A DNA stretch of 39,987 nt from JBCCGI01 sp039029355 (GTDB lineage Bacteria > Planctomycetota > UBA1135 > GCA-002686595), in contig JBCCGI010000075.1 of NCBI GenBank assembly GCA_039029355.1, forward strand, positions 1 to 39,987, written 5' to 3'. Each line of letters opens with the position of its first letter. The stretch's first letter is position 1. Under the pieces are notes generated by a model that ran no database searches, was not told the origin of the DNA, and was given only the letters and a program-made list of their open reading frames with translations. Below are positions 33,354 through 39,987 of this stretch, piece by piece. Both the position numbers and the translations under genes were made by a program.

Positions 33354-36300
33354 ATGAAGAAACTCGCTCTCGCCGCCCTATCGCTCGGCGTCCTGTTCCT
33401 CGGCTTCTCGATCAGCCTCTTCCTGCTGCCCTCCGGCGACGAGGGCGCGGGTTCCGAGGCGGCGGTCGAGCCGCAGGCGCGCATCGAGGCTCCCGAGAGC
33501 GAGCCGACCGAGGCCGACCTGGTCGCGGTCGAGACGCCGCGAAGCGCCGACCTCACCGCGCCCGAGCTGCCCGACGAGGGGCGCCGCGCGGTCGTCGCCG
33601 AGGTCTCGGTGACGCGGACCATCGGCGCCTGGGGCGGCGCCAAGCGTCGGCAGGTCTCCGGACGCATCGAGCTGCCCCCCGGGGTGCCCGAGGATCCGAC
33701 GCTGCAGATCGTCGCCCTCTCGAAGGAGCTTGAGGCGGAAGACATCTACGGCAGCCGCGGCGTGCTCGGGAAGCTCGAGCGGCTCAGCGCGGGCCGCGCG
33801 GACTGGGCCAAGGTCGACCGTGAGCGGGCCGAGGCCATCCTCGCGGCCCCCGCGGAGGAGGCCCTGGAGCTCTTGCCCGAGGGCGCCGACATGGTCGTCA
33901 TCGAGGACGAGGATGAGCCGCTCGTGGCCGAGACGATCGACGGGATGCTGGCGCTCGCTCCGGTCGCCGCCGACGGGACGTTCGAGGTTCCGTTCCCCGA
34001 GGACGCGACCGCCGGCTGGTTGGCGGTCACGGGGCGCTACCTCTTCTCGCCCGAGCCGACGCGGGTCGACCTGTCGGGCAGCGAGGAGCCGCTGGTGGCC
34101 GTCGAGGTCGGCGCCTGGGTCACCGGGACCGTGGCGATCCCCGCCGACGCCGAGGATCCCGAGCAGGTCTTCGAGGACATGCGCGTCGAGCTGGAGTACG
34201 ACCCGTCGCAGTTCTCCTTCTTCGACCTGCAGGAAGACTGGTTCTTCGAGCGCCGCGCCATCCTCGACTCCGAAGGTCGCTTCGAGTTCCGCGGCGTCGA
34301 CACGCGCCCGCCGTACCGCGTCGAGGTGATGAGCGAGCAGCTCGCCAACCAGAGCAGCGGCAACCTGGCGCTGGGCGACGGCGCGGACAAGCATCTGGAG
34401 TTCGAGCTGGTCCACGGCGCGATGGTGCGCGGGCGGATCACGGACGAGGACGGCGAGCCGATCGCCGACGCCTGGGTGCGCGCCAGCGCCGGGTCGTTCT
34501 TCGGTTTCGCGATCGACACCGTGGCGCGGGGCCGGTCGGACGACGACGGCTGGTTCGAGCTGGCGCACGTCTCCCCCGGCAAGGTCCAGCTGCGCGCGCG
34601 GCTCGACGGCTACCTCGACTCCGAGGCGCACAGCCTGGAGCTCGAGGACCGCGAGACGCGCGACGGCATCACGATCGAGCTCGGCGTGGGCAACGAGGTC
34701 GGCGGCATCGTGCTGCACGCCGACGGCACGCCGGCGGCGGACATCGAGGTCGAGGTGGGCTTCGACCCGGACGCGCTCGCGAGCATGGCCGCGTTCAACG
34801 CGGCCCGCGGCGCCGACGGCGACGCGGTCACGGGCCCCGACGGACGCTTCCGCATCCAGGGGCTCGGCGGCGGACCGTTCCTGGTCACCACCACGGTGAT
34901 GATCGACGGCGAAGGCTTCGCCGCACGCAAGGCCGGCGTGACGCCGGGCACCAAGGACCTCGAGCTACACCTGCAGCCGGATCCGACGCTGAACGGCGTC
35001 GTGGTCACGCCCGACGGCGAGCCGGTGACCGAGTTCGACGTCCTGGTGGAGGCGGCCGGCGCCGCCTTCTGGATGGGCGGCGAGTCGATCGAGGAGCACA
35101 TCGAGGATCCCGAGGGCCGCTTCTCGATCCCCGGCCTCCGCGAGGGCTCGTGGACCGTGCAGGCGGTAGCCAGCGGCTGGGCGGTGTCCGAGGCGCTGTC
35201 GCTCGAGCTCCCGATCGAAGAGCCGGTGCAGATCGTGCTGGTGCCCGAAGCCGTGGCGACCGGCTTCGTCGTCGATCCCGACGGCAACCCGATCGCCGGC
35301 GCCACGGTGCGGCGCGAGCTCGACATGATGGAGACCATCGCGTCGGCCGCCGGCCGCATCGACGTGACCGAGGCCCGCACCGACGAGGAGGGCCGCTTCG
35401 AGCTCGGCGGGCTCTCGGCGGGCGCGGTGTCGCTGGTCGCCGACCACCCGGACTTCGTCGAGAGCGAGCCCTCCCCCGCCGAGCTGATCGCGGGCCAGCG
35501 CGTCGACGACGTCCAGCTGCGCCTGCGCGTCGGCGGCACGCTGACGGGCGAGGTCTTCGACGAAGAGGGCAAGCCCGCCGGGGGCGTGATGGTCTTCATG
35601 CAGGACACCGGCAACTTCATGCCGGTGATGATGCAGACCGAGGCCGACGGCACGTTCCGGCGCGAGAGCCTGAAGCCCAGCCGCTGGCAGGTGAGCGCGA
35701 TGCTCACCGAGCTCGACGCGACCGGGTTCCTCGAAGGCGACGAGGAGCCGGACATGGGCTCGTTCCTGTCCGGCATGCGCATGAGCTTCGCCGAGATCAA
35801 GGAGGGCGAGGAGACCCACGTCGTGATCGGCGCGCCGCCGGCCGACCCGGTCAAGCTCACCGGCTCGGTGACGCACGCGGGCGAGCCGGTTGCCAAGGCG
35901 CTCCTGACGATGTTCCCCGAGGGCGCCGAGAACCTCGGCGCGATGAAGTTCCTGACCACCGACGGCGAGGGCAAGTTCGAGGCGGTCCTCGACAAGCCGG
36001 GCGCATACCTGATGCAGGTCCAGGTCAAGAGCTCCAGCGCGATGGAGCAGGACAACCTCGAGCTGCCGCAGGTCGTCCCCGAGGGCGGCGAGCACCACAT
36101 CGACATCGAGCTGCCCGCCGGACGCATCTCGGGCCGCGTGGTCGGGGTCGACGGCAAGCCCGCCGCCGACGCCCGGGTGTCGCTCGGGAACGACGACGGC
36201 GTCGCCTACGGCAGCTTCCTCGGCGGACGCTATGTCGAGGCGCGGACCGACGACGACGGCAACTTCGACATCCGCTACCTCAAGCCGGGCACCTATTCGG

Positions 36301-36974
36301 TCTCCGCCGGGGGAACGATCGCCGGCGGCTTCTTCGGCGGCCAGTCCGCCGAGGGCCGGCAGATCATCTCGGGGCTGCAGGTCGGGGAAGGCGAATGGCT
36401 CCAGGGCGTCTCGTTCCGGCTCGAGAAGCCCGGCGAGATCACGGGCCAGGTGGTCGACGTGACCGGCGCGCCGGTCGCCGACGCGTCGGTCTTCGTGCGT
36501 GACCAGAACGGCCAGCTGCTCGAGCGCTTCTCGTTCATCACCACCGACTCCTCGGGCAGCTTCCGCTACAGCGGCGTCGCTCCCGGCCAGTACACGCTGA
36601 GCGCGCGGACCGGCGACCTCGCCAGCATCGAGGGCCCGCTCGTCGCGGTGCGCGCAGGAGAGGCCAGCGAGGGGCGGCTGACCATGGGCGCGGGCACGGT
36701 GCTGCTCGTCACCGTCGTCGACAAGCGCGGCGAGACGGTGAAGGTACGCCTCACGGTGCACGACCAGCACGGGCACCAGGTGAACGGCATGCTGTCGATG
36801 CAGGAGGTCATGAACGCCCAGGGCAACCTCTACGACCCGACGCACGACCGCGTGGGGCCGCTGGCGGCGGGACGCTACTCGGTCACCGCCGTCTCCAACG
36901 ACGGGCGCAGCGTGACCAAGCCGGTGACCCTGTCGGGCCAGGCCGAGCGCAAGCTCAAGCTTCGCCTGAAGTAG
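33354..36974 (+). CDS. Giant anchored protein with at least eight carboxypeptidase-regulatory-like repeats
   Basis: About 1206 residues from ATG 33354; the upstream extension of the frame is low-complexity. MKKLALAALSLGVLFLGFSI is an N-terminal signal anchor, with no lipobox cysteine. An acidic Glu/Ala/Pro-rich stretch leads to a chain of beta-sandwich repeats of 80-110 residues. Each opens like 'GxVxDxDGxPxxxAxV' and contains 'TDxDGxFxxxxLxPGxYxL'. Clear openings are VRGRITDEDGEPIADAWV, VGGIVLHADGTPAADIEV, LNGVVVTPDGEPVTEFDV, ATGFVVDPDGNPIAGATV, LTGEVFDEEGKPAGGVMV, LTGSVTHAGEPVAKALL, ISGRVVGVDGKPAADARV and ITGQVVDVTGAPVADASV. It is strongly acidic and has no enzymatic motif; a surface or cell-envelope structural role is likely. 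It overlaps the pseudouridine synthase gene by 20 bases at the 3' ends. Confidence 0.88.
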   Translation: MKKLALAALSLGVLFLGFSISLFLLPSGDEGAGSEAAVEPQARIEAPESEPTEADLVAVETPRSADLTAPELPDEGRRAVVAEVSVTRTIGAWGGAKRRQVSGRIELPPGVPEDPTLQIVALSKELEAEDIYGSRGVLGKLERLSAGRADWAKVDRERAEAILAAPAEEALELLPEGADMVVIEDEDEPLVAETIDGMLALAPVAADGTFEVPFPEDATAGWLAVTGRYLFSPEPTRVDLSGSEEPLVAVEVGAWVTGTVAIPADAEDPEQVFEDMRVELEYDPSQFSFFDLQEDWFFERRAILDSEGRFEFRGVDTRPPYRVEVMSEQLANQSSGNLALGDGADKHLEFELVHGAMVRGRITDEDGEPIADAWVRASAGSFFGFAIDTVARGRSDDDGWFELAHVSPGKVQLRARLDGYLDSEAHSLELEDRETRDGITIELGVGNEVGGIVLHADGTPAADIEVEVGFDPDALASMAAFNAARGADGDAVTGPDGRFRIQGLGGGPFLVTTTVMIDGEGFAARKAGVTPGTKDLELHLQPDPTLNGVVVTPDGEPVTEFDVLVEAAGAAFWMGGESIEEHIEDPEGRFSIPGLREGSWTVQAVASGWAVSEALSLELPIEEPVQIVLVPEAVATGFVVDPDGNPIAGATVRRELDMMETIASAAGRIDVTEARTDEEGRFELGGLSAGAVSLVADHPDFVESEPSPAELIAGQRVDDVQLRLRVGGTLTGEVFDEEGKPAGGVMVFMQDTGNFMPVMMQTEADGTFRRESLKPSRWQVSAMLTELDATGFLEGDEEPDMGSFLSGMRMSFAEIKEGEETHVVIGAPPADPVKLTGSVTHAGEPVAKALLTMFPEGAENLGAMKFLTTDGEGKFEAVLDKPGAYLMQVQVKSSSAMEQDNLELPQVVPEGGEHHIDIELPAGRISGRVVGVDGKPAADARVSLGNDDGVAYGSFLGGRYVEARTDDDGNFDIRYLKPGTYSVSAGGTIAGGFFGGQSAEGRQIISGLQVGEGEWLQGVSFRLEKPGEITGQVVDVTGAPVADASVFVRDQNGQLLERFSFITTDSSGSFRYSGVAPGQYTLSARTGDLASIEGPLVAVRAGEASEGRLTMGAGTVLLVTVVDKRGETVKVRLTVHDQHGHQVNGMLSMQEVMNAQGNLYDPTHDRVGPLAAGRYSVTAVSNDGRSVTKPVTLSGQAERKLKLRLK

Positions 36975-37971
36975 GCCGCGCGCGCAGCCACGCGAGCAGG
37001 CGCGAGAGGTCGGTGGGCAGCGGCGCCTCGAAGCTCAGCCGCTCGCCGGTCGCGGGGTGCGTCAGCGCCAGGCTCGCCGCGTGCAGCGCCTGACGGCGCG
37101 GCGTGGGCGCCTCCCGCGGCAGCCCGTCGCGCCGCCCGCGCCGTCCGGTGTAGAGCCGATCCCCCACCACGGGGTGGTCGATCGACTCCAGGTGTACGCG
37201 GATCTGGTGCGTGCGGCCGGTCACCGGCCGGCAGGCGAGCAACGCCGCGACGCCGAAGCGCTCGCGCACCTCGTAGAAGGTGCTGGCGGCGCGTCCCTCG
37301 TCCTCGGGAACGACCGCCATGCGGTCGCCCCCGCGCGACGAGCGCCCGAGCGGTGCGTCGATCCAGTCGGAGTGGAAGCGCGGGTCGCCGCGCACGATGG
37401 CGAGGTAGCCCTTCTCCACCTCGCGGTCGTGGAACTGGCGGACGAGCTCCTCGCCTGCCTCCGCGCTGCGCGCGAGGACGAGCACGCCGCTGGTGTCGGC
37501 GTCGAGCCGGTGCACCACGCCGGGCCGGTCCTCGCCCTGGGGCGTCGGCAGCGGGCCGAAGCGCTCGACCGCGAGCTCCGAGACCGTGCCACCGCGGATG
37601 ACGCTCGAGGGGTGCACGACCATTCCGGCGGGCTTGTCGACGACGATCAGGTGCTCGTCCTCGTGCAAGAGCTCGAAGCTCAGGCCGGCGGCGGACCCGG
37701 CGCGCTCGCGGCTGCGCGGCACGTCGAGGAGCTCCAACACCTGCCCCGCCCCCACCGGATGCGAGGGGCGTCGGACCGGTTCCCCGTCGACCCGCACCCC
37801 GCCATCGCGGATCCGCTCCTGGATCCGGGTGCGCGAGGGGCCGTCCAGCAGCGCCAGGAGGGCGCGGTCGAGCCGCTCCCCGTCGAGCTCGGCGGGGAGC
37901 GGGCCGAGCCTCCGGGGCTCGCCCGTGGGTCGGGAGGGGGAGGGAGCGTCGTCGGACATCGCGGCGGCCAT
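36955..37971 (-). CDS. RluA-family pseudouridine synthase (RluD-like)
   Basis: About 338 residues from ATG 37971; ATG 37959 (MSDDAPSPS) and TTG 37998 are alternatives, and the N-terminal 30 residues are not conserved. It isomerises uridines in RNA, probably large-subunit rRNA. An S4 RNA-binding domain lies at about 30-90 (ERLDRALLALLDGPSRTRIQ, GGVRVDGEPV). The catalytic domain begins ELLHEDEHLIVVDKPAGMVV and has the active site RPGVVHRLDADTSGVLVLAR with the catalytic Asp. GRTHQIRVHLESIDHPVVGD and RQALHAASLALTHPATGERL complete the RluA signature. Which uridine it modifies cannot be read from the sequence. Confidence 0.93.
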   Translation of the reverse strand: MAAAMSDDAPSPSRPTGEPRRLGPLPAELDGERLDRALLALLDGPSRTRIQERIRDGGVRVDGEPVRRPSHPVGAGQVLELLDVPRSRERAGSAAGLSFELLHEDEHLIVVDKPAGMVVHPSSVIRGGTVSELAVERFGPLPTPQGEDRPGVVHRLDADTSGVLVLARSAEAGEELVRQFHDREVEKGYLAIVRGDPRFHSDWIDAPLGRSSRGGDRMAVVPEDEGRAASTFYEVRERFGVAALLACRPVTGRTHQIRVHLESIDHPVVGDRLYTGRRGRRDGLPREAPTPRRQALHAASLALTHPATGERLSFEAPLPTDLSRLLAWLRARPTSGEA

Positions 37972-38176
37972 CTTGACCGGGCGCTTTCCGGCATCCAAGG
38001 GCGGTACAAGGGGCGGCTCCTTACGAAATCGAGCGTTGAAACCGCCCCGGCCCCGAACGCCGGCCGCCTGGGGCCCTCCAGCGCCGGTCTACGCCGCGTC
38101 TTGCGCCCCCACGGGGCGCCTGTAACATCTTCCGGCTCGAGGGGTACAAGTCGGGTCCCCCCCTCGCGTGTTCTCG

Positions 38177-38196
38177 CGGTCCTCCGTAGAGGACCG
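38177..38196. promoter_or_regulatory. Perfect 8-bp hairpin in the leader of the SUMF-domain gene
   Basis: CGGTCCTC (38177-38184), CGTA, GAGGACCG (38189-38196): an exact inverted repeat with a 4-base loop ending 27 bases before the TTG start. It may be an operator or an mRNA leader hairpin. The rest of 37972-38223 holds no gene or recognisable RNA. Confidence 0.45.
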
Positions 38197-38223
38197 TCGA
38201 CCCCACAGCCCGAGAGGTTTCCG

Positions 38224-39939
38224 TTGTCGTCCCAGACCCTTCTAGCTTTCGCCGCCGTCGGCCTCCTGGCCGGTGCCCCCTTCGCCGCTCCCCAGGACTC
38301 CTCCGATCCCCCGGGCCTGGTCAAGGTCTCCGGCCGCCGGACCCAGGTGGGGAGCGACACCAAGAGCATCCAAGCGCTCATCCTCGAGCACGAGACGATG
38401 CGCGACTTCCTCGTCGGGGAGACGCCGCAGCACTCCGTGCAGGTGGACGACTTCTGGCTGATGGTCACCGAGGTGACCAACGAGCAGTACGCGGCCTACG
38501 TCGCCGCGACCGGCGCGCGCCCGCCCCATACCTGGGGCAAGGACGCGCTCGAGGTGGCTCGCAAGCAGTACTTCGAAGACGAGAACGAGCGTCGCCAGGC
38601 CGCCAAGGCCGAGGGCAAGCAATACCTCCGCGGCGAGCCCTTCGACGAGTTCGTCTGGTGGGAGAAGAACTGGGAGGGCAAGAGCTGGGAGGTCCCGCGC
38701 GACATCGCCGACCACCCGATCAACTTCGTCTCCTTCGAGGACGCGGTCGGCTACGCGAGCTGGGCAGGGCTGCGCCTGATGACCGAGTTCGAGTTCCAGT
38801 GCGCCGCGCGCGGCGGCACGAAGAACGTGTTCCCGTGGGGCGACAACTGGGACAAGCTGAACGCCGCCTCGCTGCAGTCGGGGCGCGACGGGACCTGGTC
38901 GGTCGGCTCCTTCGAGGGTGGCGCGATCGACGGCATCTACGACCTGGTCGGCAACGTCTGGGAGTGGACCTCGAGCCCGTTCGTGCGCTACCCCGGCTAC
39001 AAGCCGATGAAGGTGACGATCGGCAAGGGCAAGCAGAAGCGCTCGGTCGAGGCGATGGCGGGCTTCGACGCCAACTCGCGCGTGTCGGTCGGCGGCTGCT
39101 ACAGCACCGACCCGCTGGCCCTGCGCATCGCGACGCGCCGCAACACGGCCCGCAGCCAGCGCACCTCGGCGCTCGGCTTCCGCTGCGCTCTCTCCGTCAA
39201 GCCGGGCCGCGACATCGCGCAGACCGTCTGGCAGGAGATGATCCCGGGCGACATCCTCCCCGAGGACCTCACCTACCTGCACGAGCAGCCCACCGTGCTG
39301 CACCGCTGGACGGCCCACGCCGGGGGCGATAACGACACCGCCGAGCAGGGCATCGCGGCCGCGGGCGCCGCCGCGCCGCTTCCGGCGCAGCCGACCGGCT
39401 ATCAGGTGATCTCCGGCTACGACGCGGTGGTCTTCGTGCCCTCGGCCGAGGTCGACGCGATCAACGAGAAGGGCCTCAAGGAGACCGCGATGGCGAAGAT
39501 CCAGCACATCGGCATCCTCTACACGACGGTGCCGGTGATGGAGCCGGCCCTGGCGCCGGGCGCCTACATGGTCGCCTTCCGCGGCGCCGGCGAACTGCCG
39601 AAGGTCGAAGAGGGCGCCGAGCCGCCGGCGTGGTTCGAGGCTCCGGGCCTCGCGCCCGAAGCGCAGCAGTTCCTGTTCTTCGACGCGACCGGCGCGCCGG
39701 TGGGGACGCTCGACTCGCCCGGCGTGCTCTACGACCGGCTGAAGGAGGGCTCGGTCCGCTACCAGGCCTGGACGCCGCCGACCGAGGAGCTGCCCGAGGG
39801 CGCCACGCCCCCGACGCCGAAGGACTCGGTGATGTTCAGCGTCTTCACCAAGGGCCGCCAGCGCAACAAGGGCTTCCTCTTCAAGCTCGCGCTCGCCTTC
39901 GAGCCCGGCAAGGTCGACGCGAGCTGGCACTCGAAGTAG
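38224..39939 (+). CDS. Secreted FGE/SUMF1-domain protein with an extra C-terminal domain
   Basis: About 571 residues from TTG 38224, preceded by GAGAGG at 7 bases; the signal peptide SSQTLLAFAAVGLLAGAPFA fits this start. The formylglycine-generating-enzyme-like fold (about 25-325) shows DDFWLMVTEVTNEQYAAYVA, HPINFVSFEDAVGYASWAGL, MTEFEFQCAARGGTKNVFPW, YDLVGNVWEWTSSPF and SALGFRCAL. The catalytic cysteine pair of true FGE is missing: where FGE has GGS-Y-x-C, this reads GGCYSTDPLALRIATRRN, with a single displaced Cys. It is therefore more likely a structural or ligand-binding member than a sulfatase activator. The remaining 240 residues, including ISGYDAVVFVPSAEVDAINE and KGFLFKLALAFEPGKVD, form a region I do not recognise. 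Confidence 0.88.
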   Translation: MSSQTLLAFAAVGLLAGAPFAAPQDSSDPPGLVKVSGRRTQVGSDTKSIQALILEHETMRDFLVGETPQHSVQVDDFWLMVTEVTNEQYAAYVAATGARPPHTWGKDALEVARKQYFEDENERRQAAKAEGKQYLRGEPFDEFVWWEKNWEGKSWEVPRDIADHPINFVSFEDAVGYASWAGLRLMTEFEFQCAARGGTKNVFPWGDNWDKLNAASLQSGRDGTWSVGSFEGGAIDGIYDLVGNVWEWTSSPFVRYPGYKPMKVTIGKGKQKRSVEAMAGFDANSRVSVGGCYSTDPLALRIATRRNTARSQRTSALGFRCALSVKPGRDIAQTVWQEMIPGDILPEDLTYLHEQPTVLHRWTAHAGGDNDTAEQGIAAAGAAAPLPAQPTGYQVISGYDAVVFVPSAEVDAINEKGLKETAMAKIQHIGILYTTVPVMEPALAPGAYMVAFRGAGELPKVEEGAEPPAWFEAPGLAPEAQQFLFFDATGAPVGTLDSPGVLYDRLKEGSVRYQAWTPPTEELPEGATPPTPKDSVMFSVFTKGRQRNKGFLFKLALAFEPGKVDASWHSK

Positions 39940-39961
39940 CCCGCTCCTGAAACGCTCGAAG

Positions 39962-39987
39962 GCGCGCGGCGGGAGCCGCCGGCGCGC
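39962..39987 (+). terminator. GC-rich hairpin at the window end
   Basis: GCGCGCGGCGG pairs with CCGCC-G-GCGCGC (one bulged G) around a 3-base loop, 23 bases after the SUMF-domain stop. Whether a T-run follows cannot be seen because the window ends here. Confidence 0.4.

Noticed and set aside
34965..36845. A 626-codon minus-strand frame opposite the repeat protein
   Set aside because: It is a shadow of the plus-strand repeats: His/Arg/Leu/Ala-biased and without start signals.
38242..39930. A 562-codon minus-strand frame opposite the SUMF-domain gene
   Set aside because: The plus frame has a signal peptide and clear FGE motifs; the minus product is Arg/Val/Leu low-complexity.

Overview
The window is very GC-rich chromosomal DNA from a Gram-negative-type bacterium. 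Two secreted blue-copper-like proteins share an unusual C-terminal domain. With the long secreted carboxypeptidase-regulatory-repeat protein, the formylglycine-enzyme-fold protein and the sulfatase-like protein, they suggest a Planctomycetota-like lineage; this is inference, since no rRNA or marker gene is present. No tRNA, rRNA, insertion sequence, prophage or CRISPR array was seen. Coding density is high and no gene-free stretch exceeds 300 bases; the longest gaps are 37972-38223, 33139-33353, 20172-20369 and 18026-18213.

Layout. (1) 1-4149: a truncated aldehyde:ferredoxin oxidoreductase-family gene, a site-2-protease-like M50 peptidase, an RDD membrane protein and a SpoIIM-like membrane protein. 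(2) 4171-10749, minus strand: patatin-ferredoxin fusion, integral membrane protein, DUF4129, DUF4350, MoxR AAA+ ATPase and DUF58. From the membrane protein on, the genes are tightly coupled, with three 4-base start/stop overlaps and one 11-base gap. With RDD and SpoIIM this is the widespread but functionally obscure MoxR/DUF58 membrane module. (3) 10842-17229, plus strand: FadI-like thiolase and FadJ/FadB-like multifunctional protein (beta-oxidation), then transketolase and a TVP38-family membrane protein. (4) 17213-25687, minus strand: cupredoxin 1; a sensorless histidine kinase coupled to an AurF-like diiron protein; DapD and a DapE-like M20 peptidase behind cupredoxin 2; an SGNH hydrolase; a secreted DUF1028 Ntn-hydrolase-like protein. 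(5) 25827-27365: membrane-anchored sulfatase-superfamily protein, plus strand. (6) 27422-33138, minus strand: a five-gene methylmalonyl-CoA operon (mutase large subunit, epimerase, carboxyltransferase, biotin carboxylase, biotin carrier). (7) 33354-39939: giant repeat protein, RluA-type pseudouridine synthase and a secreted FGE/SUMF-domain protein.

How the genes fit together. The thiolase and FadJ-like pair degrade fatty acyl-CoA, and the methylmalonyl operon carries the resulting propionyl-CoA (or that from branched amino acids) to succinyl-CoA. The mutase lacks the B12-binding domain, so a separate small subunit must be encoded elsewhere. DapD and the DapE-like protein belong to the succinylase branch of lysine/diaminopimelate synthesis. 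The most novel-looking items are the kinase/diiron pair, the patatin-ferredoxin fusion next to the MoxR module, the two cupredoxins that differ at the axial copper ligand, and a secreted Ntn-hydrolase whose signal-peptide cleavage would expose the presumed N-terminal nucleophile. Many genes start with GTG, TTG and apparently CTG, so several starts were chosen from ribosome-binding sites and overlaps.
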